Of a DNA stretch of 64,000 nucleotides, positions 44,682 through 52,895 are shown piece by piece. Source of the DNA: Streptomyces dysideae. GTDB lineage: Bacteria > Actinomycetota > Actinomycetes > Streptomycetales > Streptomycetaceae. Position 1 is the stretch's first letter; the number at the start of each line of letters is the position of its first letter. Position numbers and translations under genes: made by a program. The stretch is taken from NCBI RefSeq assembly GCF_001514305.1, contig NZ_KQ949093.1, forward strand, positions 62,001 through 126,000, written 5' to 3'. The notes under the pieces are model-generated. The model did no database searches. It saw only the letters and a list, made by a program, of their open reading frames with translations, and was not told where the DNA came from.

Positions 44682-46046
44682 TCATGAGCGGGCGAGCCGC
44701 TCCAGACGGTGGTGCAGGTGATCGACGTAGGTCTCGGACTCGGGCTTCATCAGTACGCTGCGCAGGATTCGCGCGTCGTCGGCGTCCGCGGTGATCTTCG
44801 GGTGGCGGGCGGTGAAGCGCTGTGCGCCGACGCGGAGGGTGCTGAGGAAGACAGGATCCTCGCTGTCGGTCATGCCCTCCTGCAGGATCCGGTTGCTGGC
44901 CGCGTCGATCTCCGAAAGGGTGTGGCCGGCAGTCACCGGGAAGTAGCTGACGATGTCCAGCTGCGGGGGCTGGTAGAGCTCCAAGTGCTCCGAATTCTCG
45001 ATCAGCTCCGCCCAGCGCAGCGCCGCCCGCCTACCGGCCGACAGCACCTGGCCCAGCCCCTCGCGGGTGGGCGGCAGCAACTGGAAGGTGAGCCACAGGG
45101 CGGCGGCCGCCGCACCGGCGCGGGAGCACTCCAGGCTGATCTCACCCAGGTGCATCTCCTCGGAGGTGAAGTACGTGTACGGCGAGTCGTGCAGGTAGAA
45201 CCGGCCGACGGAGGGGGCGCGGAAGAGGACCGCGCCGCAGCCGTACGGCTGCAGGCCGTGCTTGTGCGGATCCACCACGATGGAATCGGCCTGGGCGACG
45301 GCCTGCCAGGGCTCGGTCGGCAGGCCCTCGGGGCCGTCCGCGCCGGCCAGCAGCGTGAAGAAGCCGCCGTATGCGGCGTCGACGTGGATTCGTACGCCGT
45401 ACCGCTCACGCAGCGCCAGCGCCTCGTGGACCGGCTCGATGGCGCCGAGCCCGGTCGTACCGGTCGTCAGTACGACCGTGCCGACCCGCCCGCTGCCCAG
45501 CAGTTCCTCCAGCGCGGCCATGTCCATGCGGCCCAGGTCGTCCGTGGGGACGGGGAAGCCCTCCACCCCCAGGACCCCGCACATGCGGCCGTGCGTGTAG
45601 TGGGCCTCGGTGCTGTAGGCGACGCCCTTGCCCGGATGCAGCTCGCGCGCGACGAAGAGGGCCTCGAGGTTGGCTATGGTGCCACTGGTGGTCAGGTGTC
45701 CCAGGTGCGTTTCGTAGCCGAACATGGTGGCCAACTGCTGGACCACCTCGCGCTCCATCGTGGCGGTGGCCGGTCCGCCGTCCAGGGCGTGGTTGTTGGG
45801 GTTGATCAGCATCGCGGTCAGGTAGCCGACCACGGCTGCCGGGTGCGGCGGCTTGAGCATCTGGCCCGCGTAGTGGGGGTGGAAGAAGGGGTAATTGTCC
45901 TTGAGTCGCTCGGTGAAGGTCTCGAAGGCGGCGGCGAACCGGCCGTCGTCGACGGCCAGCGCCGGGTGCGGTTCATAGGGGCCGAAGGTCTTCGCCCAGT
46001 CGGTGTTCGATACGACAGCCGCGGCGAGCCACTTGCTCAGGTCCAT
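44682..46046 (-). CDS. Group II PLP decarboxylase in the hpa-like operon (aromatic amino acid type)
   Basis: Fold-type I decarboxylase of 454 residues. ATG 46046 has GAGGAG upstream. PLP contacts: TTSGTIANLEALF, STEAHYTHGRM (stacking His), HVDAAYGGFF (Asp), and Schiff-base Lys in VVDPHKHGLQPYGCG. It resembles tyrosine/DOPA- and related-type decarboxylases more than glutamate decarboxylases, but specificity cannot be fixed by eye. Placed 44 bp after the FAH-family gene of a homoprotocatechuate pathway, it most plausibly makes an aromatic amine such as dopamine or tyramine that later becomes homoprotocatechuate. Confidence 0.85.
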   Translation of the reverse strand: MDLSKWLAAAVVSNTDWAKTFGPYEPHPALAVDDGRFAAAFETFTERLKDNYPFFHPHYAGQMLKPPHPAAVVGYLTAMLINPNNHALDGGPATATMEREVVQQLATMFGYETHLGHLTTSGTIANLEALFVARELHPGKGVAYSTEAHYTHGRMCGVLGVEGFPVPTDDLGRMDMAALEELLGSGRVGTVVLTTGTTGLGAIEPVHEALALRERYGVRIHVDAAYGGFFTLLAGADGPEGLPTEPWQAVAQADSIVVDPHKHGLQPYGCGAVLFRAPSVGRFYLHDSPYTYFTSEEMHLGEISLECSRAGAAAAALWLTFQLLPPTREGLGQVLSAGRRAALRWAELIENSEHLELYQPPQLDIVSYFPVTAGHTLSEIDAASNRILQEGMTDSEDPVFLSTLRVGAQRFTARHPKITADADDARILRSVLMKPESETYVDHLHHRLERLARS

Positions 46047-46090
46047 CCCGTCACTCCTCTTCGGTCTCGCATGTTTGGCGTGGTGCGTGC

Positions 46091-46936
46091 TCAGCGCCGG
46101 GGCGGGCGGATGCCGCGGAACTCCCAGTCGCCGCCCAGCGCGGTCGACAGCACTTCCTCGGACTCGGTCGGTTGCGCGCCGACGTCGGCCCGAACAGGGG
46201 TGGGCCCCACGACGATGTGGTTGGTGAGCCGCCCGAGGCCCTCGACCTCCACCTCGACGACGTCGCCGGGCTGTACGGGGCGGGAGTTGGCGGGAGTGCC
46301 GGACAGGAGCACGTCGCCGGGGTACAGGGTGATGGTGCGGGCGATGTCGGCGACGAGGTAGTGCATGTCCCACGTCATCTCGTCCGTAGAACCGTCCTGG
46401 ACGACCTTGCCGTTGACGTAGGTGCGCAGCGCCTTGCCGTGGAAGTCCCAGTCGGTGACCACTCCGGGGCCGAGCGGGCAGAGGGTGTCGGAGCCCTTGA
46501 CGCGGAGCATGGAGCCGGCGTCGGTGTCACGGAAGTCGTGCAGGCCGTAGTCGTTGGCGATGGTGTAGCCCGCGATGTACTGCCCCGCCTCGGCCGGGGC
46601 GATGTTGCGGGCCGTCCTGCCGATGACGATGGCGACCTCGCCCTCGTAGTTGAGCCACTTGCAGCCCTCGGGCCGGACGATGGCGCCCTTGTGGGAGTTC
46701 AGGGCCGAGGTGGGCTTGTGGAAGTACGTGGGCGTGGTGGGCAGGCCGATCTGGAACTCGTCGACGCGGCTGCGGTGGTTGAGGTGGACGGCGATCACCT
46801 TGGACGGGACCACCGGGGGAAGATGCCGGGCATCCTCGATCTTGACGCGGCGCCCGTCCCCGGCGACGAGTTCGTCCCCGTCGACAGTGACCTGGACGTC
46901 TGCGCCGTCGAGCAGGACGCGGCGGAATTCGGACAT
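46091..46936 (-). CDS. HpaG-like FAH-family isomerase/decarboxylase
   Basis: Fumarylacetoacetate-hydrolase-family enzyme, 281 residues. ATG 46936 with AGGAG upstream. Family motifs: VIAVHLNHRSRVDEF, KPTSALNSHKGAIVRP, NYEGEVAIVIGRTARN (acidic metal ligands) and GYTIANDYGLHDFR (Asp). In homoprotocatechuate catabolism such proteins decarboxylate and isomerise the C8 ring-cleavage acid to 2-oxohept-3-ene-dioate. Only one FAH-family copy is present, whereas HpaG of E. coli is a tandem fusion of two. It sits 32 bp after the dioxygenase gene. Confidence 0.85.
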   Translation of the reverse strand: MSEFRRVLLDGADVQVTVDGDELVAGDGRRVKIEDARHLPPVVPSKVIAVHLNHRSRVDEFQIGLPTTPTYFHKPTSALNSHKGAIVRPEGCKWLNYEGEVAIVIGRTARNIAPAEAGQYIAGYTIANDYGLHDFRDTDAGSMLRVKGSDTLCPLGPGVVTDWDFHGKALRTYVNGKVVQDGSTDEMTWDMHYLVADIARTITLYPGDVLLSGTPANSRPVQPGDVVEVEVEGLGRLTNHIVVGPTPVRADVGAQPTESEEVLSTALGGDWEFRGIRPPRR

Positions 46937-46968
46937 GGTGGGGCTCCTGAATGCGGGGGAGGGGGTGC

Positions 46969-47907
46969 TTAGGTGGCGCGATGGCGCGAGATGTGTGGCG
47001 TGGCAGGGTGAGGTAGTCCCCGGCCGGTCCAGCCGTCGGCCGGGCGGTCGAACCAGAGGTGGGCCTGGCCGGTGCCGACGGAGTTCTCGTACTCGCCGTA
47101 CTGGCGTGCCTTCGCCACGCACGCCTGCTCGCCGAGGGCGCCCGCCATCATCAGATAGTGGAAGAACTTGGCCTCGGGCTTGTATCGCCAGAACTCGTCC
47201 ATGGTGTCGAGGACCTTGTCGTGGCGGCCCTCCTTGAACCAGGCGATTCGCTCTTCGTCGGCCGCACGGGCCTCGGGGGTGAAGATGTGGGCGGGGTCGC
47301 TGGCCTCATGGTCGCGGATCTCGCGCAGCGGCCAGAAGGTGTGCGACATCGCGCCGGAGGCGATCAGCAGCACCCGGCGGCCCGGGGTCGCGGCGATACC
47401 GTCGGCCAGGGCGCGACCGAGGCGGAGGTGATCCTCCATGTCACCGGTCTGGCACACGCCGATGGTGACCCACCGCTTGTCCGGCAGGCCCTCACCGAGG
47501 AACTTCCAGAGGTTGATGGTGGCGTAGTAGATCGGCAGGTACGCGTCGTCGATCGCGGTGATCCAGGTGCCGTGCTTGCCGGCGAACTTTGCCACAGTGT
47601 CGGCGAGTTCGGGGTCGCCCGGGAAGTCGTACGGCATCCGGCACATGCCGCGCGGCAGTTCCTCGGAGGTGAACAGCCCCGCCCGCCGGTCCTGCGCCGT
47701 CATCACGAACTCCACCGTGGTAGCCCAGTGGGAGTCGAGGACGACGACGGTGTCGTAGTCGTCACGCTCGAAGACGTCCTTGCGAAGCTGGTGGAGGCCG
47801 GTGACGAGGGTGATCTCCTTGCCCTCGTTCAACGCCAGCCGCTCCTCCTTCGGGAGCACGATGGTGGGCACGTGGGCGAGCATGCCCGCCCCGACGATTT
47901 CACCCAT
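46969..47907 (-). CDS. HpaD-like class III extradiol dioxygenase (homoprotocatechuate 2,3-dioxygenase type)
   Basis: LigB-family non-heme Fe(II) extradiol ring-cleavage dioxygenase, 312 residues. Probable metal/acid-base residues: His in GMLAHVPTI, His in VVVLDSHWATT and His in LIASGAMSHTFW. LPIYYATINLWKFLGE is typical of homoprotocatechuate/aromatic-acid enzymes of this class. It would open 3,4-dihydroxyphenylacetate to 5-carboxymethyl-2-hydroxymuconate semialdehyde, the substrate of the dehydrogenase whose gene overlaps it by 8 bp. Other catecholic acids cannot be excluded. Confidence 0.85.
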   Translation of the reverse strand: MGEIVGAGMLAHVPTIVLPKEERLALNEGKEITLVTGLHQLRKDVFERDDYDTVVVLDSHWATTVEFVMTAQDRRAGLFTSEELPRGMCRMPYDFPGDPELADTVAKFAGKHGTWITAIDDAYLPIYYATINLWKFLGEGLPDKRWVTIGVCQTGDMEDHLRLGRALADGIAATPGRRVLLIASGAMSHTFWPLREIRDHEASDPAHIFTPEARAADEERIAWFKEGRHDKVLDTMDEFWRYKPEAKFFHYLMMAGALGEQACVAKARQYGEYENSVGTGQAHLWFDRPADGWTGRGLPHPATPHISRHRAT

Positions 47908-49369
47908 GGTCCTGCCATCCCTTCGGGGCGGTGACGGTGTTCTTCACGTCGCAGTAGAAGTCGAAGCTCCAGGTGCCGCCTTCACGCCCGACCCCGGACT
48001 CGCGGGAGCCGCCGAACGGGGCCTGGAGGTCGCGGACGAAGAAGCAGTTGATCCACACCGTGCCCGCGACCAGCTGTCCGCTGACGCGCTCGGCGCGCTC
48101 CGGGTCGCCGGTGGCGACGGTGGCGGCGAGCCCGAAGCGGGTGCCGTTGGCCAGCCGGACGGCCTCGTCCTCGTCGGCAAAGGTCTGCAGGGTCAGGACC
48201 GGGCCGAAGACCTCCTCCTGCACGATCTCCGAGTCCTGGTCGATGTCCGTGAGCAGAGTCGGCGCGTAGAACTGGCCGCCATTGCGGTGCCCGCCGATGA
48301 CAACACGCGCCCCGGCCGCGAGCGCCCGCTGCACGAAACCGTCGATCTTCTCCAGTTGGCGGGGGTGGATGTTGGGGCCGATATCGGTGGCCTCGTCGCG
48401 CGGATCACCCTGCTTCAAGGCGCTCGCCTTCTCCACGAAGCGGCGCGTGAACTCCTCGACGACTGGTTCCTCGACGAGCAGCCGGGTGGCGGCCAGGCAC
48501 ACCTGGCCGGCGTTGTCGTACTGCTCCACCGCCAGGTCGACCGCGAGGTCCAGGTCTGCGTCCGCGAACACCAGGAGCGGGGACTTGCCGCCCAGTTCCA
48601 GGCTCAAAGGTGTCAGGCCGGCGGCGGCCGACGCCGCGATCCGCTTGGCCGTGGGCACCGAACCGGTGAAGCTGATGCGGCGTACGTCCGGGTGCGAGGT
48701 CAGCGCGTCGCCGACTTCCGAGCCGTAGCCCTGCACGACATTCAGCACACCGGCCGGGAGCCCGGCCTCGGCGGCGATGTCAGCCAGCAGGGACGCGGTC
48801 AGCGGGGACCACTCGGCGGGCTTGAGGACGACGGTGTTGCCGGCGGCGAGGGCCGGGGCGACCTTCCAGGTGGCCAGCATGAGCGGGGCGTTCCACGGGG
48901 TGATCAGGACACAGGGGCCGGCCGGGTCCCAGCTGACGTGGTTCGTGTGGCCGCGGGTCTCGAAGTCCTCGTGCTCCAGCTGCAGCAGCCAGTCCGCGAA
49001 GAAGCGGAAGTTGTGCGCGACACGGGGCATCACACCGCGCCGGTGGGAGCGCAGCAGGGCGCCGTTGTCGTATGTCTCGACGATTGCCAGGTCTTCCAAC
49101 CGCTTCTCCACGCCATCGGCGATCGCGTGCAGGATTCGGGCGCGCTCGGCGCGCGGGGTGGCGGCCCAGCCGGGGAAAGCGGCCTTCGCGGCGGCCACCG
49201 CGGCCGCAGCCTCCATCGCGGTGCCGCGGGCGATCTCGCCCAGAGCGCCGCCGTCGATCGGTGAGATGTCGGTGAACGTCTCGGTGGAGGCGACACGCTC
49301 GCCGTCGATCCAGTGCCGGGTGTCAACGGTCACCCCGGCGATGACAGCTGCTTGGGGCTCGCGGGTCAT
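47900..49369 (-). CDS. HpaE-like 5-carboxymethyl-2-hydroxymuconate semialdehyde dehydrogenase
   Basis: Aldehyde dehydrogenase of 489 residues and probably the first gene of the minus-strand operon. ATG 49369 has AAAGG upstream. Catalytic Cys in NAGQVCLAATR, Glu in SLELGGKSPLL, cofactor motif FTGSVPTAKR; the end WSFDFYCDVKNTVTAPKG fits HpaE-type enzymes. Its promoter region carries two MarR-type operators (49386-49400 and 49444-49458). It would oxidise the ring-cleavage semialdehyde produced by the adjacent dioxygenase. Confidence 0.87.
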   Translation of the reverse strand: MTREPQAAVIAGVTVDTRHWIDGERVASTETFTDISPIDGGALGEIARGTAMEAAAAVAAAKAAFPGWAATPRAERARILHAIADGVEKRLEDLAIVETYDNGALLRSHRRGVMPRVAHNFRFFADWLLQLEHEDFETRGHTNHVSWDPAGPCVLITPWNAPLMLATWKVAPALAAGNTVVLKPAEWSPLTASLLADIAAEAGLPAGVLNVVQGYGSEVGDALTSHPDVRRISFTGSVPTAKRIAASAAAGLTPLSLELGGKSPLLVFADADLDLAVDLAVEQYDNAGQVCLAATRLLVEEPVVEEFTRRFVEKASALKQGDPRDEATDIGPNIHPRQLEKIDGFVQRALAAGARVVIGGHRNGGQFYAPTLLTDIDQDSEIVQEEVFGPVLTLQTFADEDEAVRLANGTRFGLAATVATGDPERAERVSGQLVAGTVWINCFFVRDLQAPFGGSRESGVGREGGTWSFDFYCDVKNTVTAPKGWQDHG

Positions 49370-49385
49370 GTCCCAACCTTTCTTT

Positions 49386-49400
49386 CGTTTGGGCCCAAAT
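49386..49400. promoter_or_regulatory. MarR-type operator, site 1 (hpaE-like promoter)
   Basis: CGTTTGGGCCCAAAT, with a perfect 12-bp palindrome core at 49388-49399, 16 bp before the hpaE-like start; binding would block ribosome access or transcription start. Confidence 0.75.
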
Positions 49401-49443
49401 AAACAGTCGGCTCGTGAGGGTGTCAAGGGCTGCCAAGATATTT

Positions 49444-49458
49444 ATTTGGGGCCAAACG
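49444..49458. promoter_or_regulatory. MarR-type operator, site 2 (hpaE-like promoter)
   Basis: On the minus strand CGTTTGGCCCCAAAT, centred 58 bp from site 1. Confidence 0.75.
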
Positions 49459-49556
49459 TTTGAGGCAGGGGTCATCTCTTCAGTGGCTGGGCGCTCGGGG
49501 GATGCGCACGCCCCCTGACAGCCGGGGGTTCGTGGTGGCCGAGCCTCGACGTGTGA

Positions 49557-50132
49557 CTACGGACGCGGGCGACGGCCCGAGCGCCGCGGGGCAAGGTCCT
49601 CGTCGGCGAGCAGCTTCCGCCGGCGCTGCTCGCCGCGCTCCTCGAGCCGGCCGACGATGACGCGCAGGCTGTCGGCGAGCTGGAGGCATTGCTCGGGGCT
49701 CAGTGGGGCGGAGACGAACGCCTCCTCCGCATTGAAGGCCGGGAACAGTTCCTCCATGAGCTTCTCCCCTGCAGGGGTCAGGGAGAGCAGGACCCGGCGA
49801 CGGTCTTCGGGGTGGGGGGAGCGGGCCACGAGGCCGCGTGACTCGAGGGTGCGTGAAACGCCGGTCAGCGTCCCCTTGGAGATGCCCGCCTCCTCGGCGA
49901 CCGACCAGGTCTCCGCCTCGCCCCAGATCCACAGCACCCACAGCACGACGAAGCTGGTCCACGTCAGCTCGTGCGGACGCAGCACCGAGTTCTCCAGGTG
50001 ATTGCGGACGGCCGCGGCGGCGCGGTGGATGTTGCCCACGGCGGCCATGGCCTCGCGCTGCAGCGTCAGGCCGCCCAGCCGCTGCTGTATGGCCTGCTCC
50101 GTCTCGGTGATGGATCGGCGAGGCCCGGGCAC
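49557..50132 (-). CDS. MarR-family regulator of the hpa-like regulon
   Basis: Winged-helix repressor, 191 residues, GTG start at 50132 with a strong AAGGAGGAG site. Helix-turn-helix and wing: TWSVAEEAGISKGTLTGVSR, LESRGLVARSPHPEDRRRV, LLSLTPAG. Long N- and C-terminal extensions rich in Arg flank the domain. It lies between the hpa-like operon (same strand, downstream) and the ligase gene (divergent). A copy of the shared 15-bp operator lies 46 bp before its own start, so autoregulation is likely. MarR proteins of aromatic pathways (HpaR type) release DNA on binding the aromatic acid. Confidence 0.88.
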   Translation of the reverse strand: MPGPRRSITETEQAIQQRLGGLTLQREAMAAVGNIHRAAAAVRNHLENSVLRPHELTWTSFVVLWVLWIWGEAETWSVAEEAGISKGTLTGVSRTLESRGLVARSPHPEDRRRVLLSLTPAGEKLMEELFPAFNAEEAFVSAPLSPEQCLQLADSLRVIVGRLEERGEQRRRKLLADEDLAPRRSGRRPRP

Positions 50133-50178
50133 AGGCTCCTCCTTCGCGTAGGGGGCGACGCGGGGTCGCCGACAGGTT

Positions 50179-50193
50179 CGTTTGCGGTCAAAT
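50179..50193. promoter_or_regulatory. MarR-type operator, site 3 (marR promoter)
   Basis: CGTTTGCGGTCAAAT, 46 bp upstream of the marR-like start. Confidence 0.7.
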
Positions 50194-50289
50194 GTATCCC
50201 GCAGTCACCCGGTCCGGTGGCCTTCGGTCATGGCCGGAAGCGGGCAGAATCTGCCCGACCCTCTTGTGGGCGGTGCACTCGGGCTTTAT

Positions 50290-50304
50290 CGTTTGGCCTC
50301 AAAT
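50290..50304. promoter_or_regulatory. MarR-type operator, site 4 (ligase promoter)
   Basis: CGTTTGGCCTCAAAT, 63 bp upstream of the ATG of the glutamine-synthetase-like gene. Confidence 0.75.
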
Positions 50305-50367
50305 GATTACCTGGCGCCACCGGCCGGGCACTAGGCCGCCGGAAACTGCCCGGGCACGTCAGACAGA

Positions 50368-51756
50368 ATGCAACTCATCGCCGCACCACTGGAGCATCCC
50401 TTGAGCGCCCACACAGACCCCCAGGTCCGACAGACGATGGAAGCGCTGGACGCCAAGGGGATCGATGTCCTCCGCGTCGCCTACCCGGACCTGATGGGGT
50501 CCGACCGTAGCCGGGACATCCTGCTGCACCATCTGCCGCACGCCGCCGGACATGGCCTGGCTTTCAGCCGCGCCGTCTACCACACCGGCGCCCTCGGCGA
50601 TCACTCCGACATTGCCGGCGGTCTCGACGCGGGTATGCCGGACATCCTGGCGCGCCCGGACCTGGACACCGTAATCCCGCTGCCCTGGGAGCCGAACGTA
50701 GCCTGGTGCATCGGCGACGTCATCGATCCGGCCACCGGCCAGAGCGTTCCCGAATCACCCAGGGACCTGTTGCGTCGGGTTCTCGCCCGTCTGAATCGGG
50801 AGGGCCTGACCGCGATCGTCGGCCCGGAACTGGAATACGTCCTGCTCGAGCCGGACACCGACGCACCCACCGCGTGGCGTCGCTATGCCCCCGAACCAGG
50901 CAATGTCTACACCACCGGCCGCAAGTCCGACCCCGATGGCCACCTCCTGCGGACGGTACGGGCCCTGCATGCACTTGGCCTGGACGTCAGCGGCGGCAAC
51001 CGCGAGTTCGACGGCGGCCAGTTCGAGATCAACCTCAACCACTCCGAAGCACTGAACGCCGCTGACCGCGCATTCCGGTTCAAGGCCGCGGTCAAGGAAC
51101 TCGCCCGCGCCGAGGGCCGGCTGGCGACGTTCATGGCCAAGCCGTTCAACGATGGCGGCGGGTCAGGATTTCACCTGCACGTCTCCGTCGTCGACGGCGA
51201 CGGAACCAATGTCTTCGACGCCCCGAACGAGGCTCACGGCCTCTCGGCCATGGCCCGTCACGCGCTGGCCGGCGTCCTCGCACATGCACCCGCTCTGTCC
51301 GCGCTGCTCAACCCCACTGTCAACTCCTACAAGCGGTTCGGCCCCGACACCACCGCACCCTGGCTGATCAACTGGGGCCTGGACAACCGCAACGCGATGG
51401 TGCGCATCCCGCCGGAGCGCGGTGCCGCCTCCCGGCTGGAGGTCCGCCTCGGCGACGCCACGGCCAACCCCTACCTCGCCATCGCCGGCCTCCTGGCCGC
51501 CGTCCACCTCGGCATCACCGCCGCAGCCGAGCCCCCCGCACCGGCGACCGGCCACGCCGCCGACACCAACACCGCGGCCAAACTGCCCGCCGACCTGGGC
51601 CAGGCCCTGGACGCCCTCCAGGCCGACGACCAGCTCACCGACGCCCTCGGCAAGTCCTTCGTCGACGCCTTCCTCACCTTCAAGCGGGACGAACTCGCCC
51701 GCTTCCACAAGTACGTCACCGACTGGGAGTTCAGGGAGTACGCCCAGATCAACTGA
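50368..51756 (+). CDS. Glutamine-synthetase-like gamma-glutamyl-amine ligase (PuuA/AtdA1 type)
   Basis: ATP-dependent ligase of the glutamine synthetase family, 462 residues from ATG 50368. TTG 50401 is an alternative start with a better ribosome site (CTGGAG). Metal and substrate residues are in GPELEYVLLE, GGQFEINLNH, GSGFHLHVSV and IPPERGAASRLEVRLGD. The sequence lacks the usual tight GS I features such as the NRSA(A/S)IRIP box form (here NRNAMVRIPPE), fitting the group that glutamylates amines (PuuA, GlnA3/GlnA4, AtdA1/TdnQ, IpuC) rather than ammonia. The operator shared with the hpa-like operon suggests that the amine is aromatic. An amidotransferase-fold gene follows. Confidence 0.85.
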   Translation: MQLIAAPLEHPLSAHTDPQVRQTMEALDAKGIDVLRVAYPDLMGSDRSRDILLHHLPHAAGHGLAFSRAVYHTGALGDHSDIAGGLDAGMPDILARPDLDTVIPLPWEPNVAWCIGDVIDPATGQSVPESPRDLLRRVLARLNREGLTAIVGPELEYVLLEPDTDAPTAWRRYAPEPGNVYTTGRKSDPDGHLLRTVRALHALGLDVSGGNREFDGGQFEINLNHSEALNAADRAFRFKAAVKELARAEGRLATFMAKPFNDGGGSGFHLHVSVVDGDGTNVFDAPNEAHGLSAMARHALAGVLAHAPALSALLNPTVNSYKRFGPDTTAPWLINWGLDNRNAMVRIPPERGAASRLEVRLGDATANPYLAIAGLLAAVHLGITAAAEPPAPATGHAADTNTAAKLPADLGQALDALQADDQLTDALGKSFVDAFLTFKRDELARFHKYVTDWEFREYAQIN

Positions 51757-51987
51757 CACCGCCCACTTTCCGACCGGCCACCTGGTCCAACCACCTGCTC
51801 GGCGCGCGGGCCGACATCCTCGCCACGCCCGGCGGAGCGGACTGCTCTGTCCGTACGTCATCCCAACCTCGTGCGAAGGGTTTCTCCGACGGCATTGCAC
51901 AGGTCGAGCGACAGCAGCCCACATGGGTCGGGACACACCAGGGCTGCGCGAAAACCCCCTCGGACTACGGAGAAAGGAGAGCCCGTC
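51757..51987. other. 231-bp spacer between ligase and amidotransferase-fold genes
   Basis: No gene or copy of the 15-bp operator is seen. AGAAAGGAGA at 51971-51980 is the ribosome site of the next gene. Confidence 0.4.
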
Positions 51988-52686
51988 GTGCGCGCACTCG
52001 TCATCCGACACGACCCCGTGACGGAGCCCGGACTGGTAGGAGACCGGCTCATCGAGCGCGGGTACGAGCTCACGCTCCTCACGGTCGTCCCGGAGGAACA
52101 GCACCACACTCCCAACGTACGATTCGACTTCCCCGACGCCGACGGCTGGGATCTCGTCGTGTCGCTCGGCGCCCCCTGGTCGGTGTACGACGAGACGACG
52201 GTCGGCAGGTGGATCGGCGGCGAACTCGCCCTGCTGCGCAAGGCCCATCACCTCGGCATCCCCGTACTGGGTATCTGTTTCGGTGCCCAGGCCCTGACCA
52301 CAGCCCTGGGCGGTACCGTCGAGGCAGCGCCGCGCCCCGAGATCGGCTGGGTCCGCATCGACACGGACGACCCCTCCCTCATACCCCCAGGCCCCTGGAT
52401 GCAGTGGCACTACGATCGCTGCGTGCCGCCGCCTGACGCCCGCGAGACAGCCCGCAACACCGTGTGCACGCAGGCGTTCCGGATGGGAAACTCGCTCGGG
52501 GTCCAGTTCCACCCCGAGGCGATCCCGGCTGTCGTACGGCGCTGGGTGGAGTTCGGCGGCGCGGAACAGTGCGCACGGCTCGGCATCGATCCTGAGGAAC
52601 CGGTCGCACGCAGCCGCGCCATGGAACCGGTGGCACGTGAGAACGCGCACCGCCTGGTCGACGCGTTCCTCGACTCCTTGGATTGA
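51988..52686 (+). CDS. Class I glutamine-amidotransferase-fold protein
   Basis: Protein of 232 residues, GTG start at 51988. Nucleophile Cys in VLGICFGAQALTTALGG, His and Glu in GVQFHPEAIP, oxyanion region VVSLGAPWSVYD. No synthetase partner domain is attached, so it may hydrolyse gamma-glutamyl amides on its own. A ligase followed by such a protein mirrors AtdA1/AtdA2 (TdnQ/TdnT) of bacterial aniline catabolism, where the amidotransferase-like partner is thought to act on the gamma-glutamyl amide. A strong hairpin terminator follows. Confidence 0.85.
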   Translation: MRALVIRHDPVTEPGLVGDRLIERGYELTLLTVVPEEQHHTPNVRFDFPDADGWDLVVSLGAPWSVYDETTVGRWIGGELALLRKAHHLGIPVLGICFGAQALTTALGGTVEAAPRPEIGWVRIDTDDPSLIPPGPWMQWHYDRCVPPPDARETARNTVCTQAFRMGNSLGVQFHPEAIPAVVRRWVEFGGAEQCARLGIDPEEPVARSRAMEPVARENAHRLVDAFLDSLD

Positions 52687-52707
52687 GACACGGGGCGGCA
52701 ATCGAGT

Positions 52708-52734
52708 AGGAGGGCCGGATCGTCCGGCCCTCCT
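52708..52734 (+). terminator. Terminator hairpin after the amidotransferase-fold gene
   Basis: Perfect 12-bp stem AGGAGGGCCGGA with its complement at 52723-52734 and a 3-nt TCG loop, 21 bp after the stop. Confidence 0.75.
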
Positions 52735-52782
52735 CTCACACCACCGGGCATGCAGGCCCGCATCCGGCGGTTCACCAAGCTG

Positions 52783-52895
52783 ATGGGCGGAATCCGCGCC
52801 ACTCAGCAGATGCTCGACTTCTGCGTCGAGCACGGTATTGGTGTCGAAACCGAGGTCATCCCTGTGGAGAAGATCAACGAGGCGTACGATCGCGT
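52783..52895 (+). pseudogene. C-terminal fragment of a zinc alcohol dehydrogenase
   Basis: About 38 codons reading GGIRATQQMLDFCVEHGIGV and EVIPVEKINEAYDRV, the penultimate part of cinnamyl-alcohol-dehydrogenase-type enzymes. The rest is missing on the left and is cut on the right where IS-derived sequence begins. Confidence 0.7.

Noticed and set aside
44709..46361. 550-codon plus-strand frame opposite the operon decarboxylase
   Set aside because: Antisense shadow of a gene with all PLP motifs; no domain on this strand.
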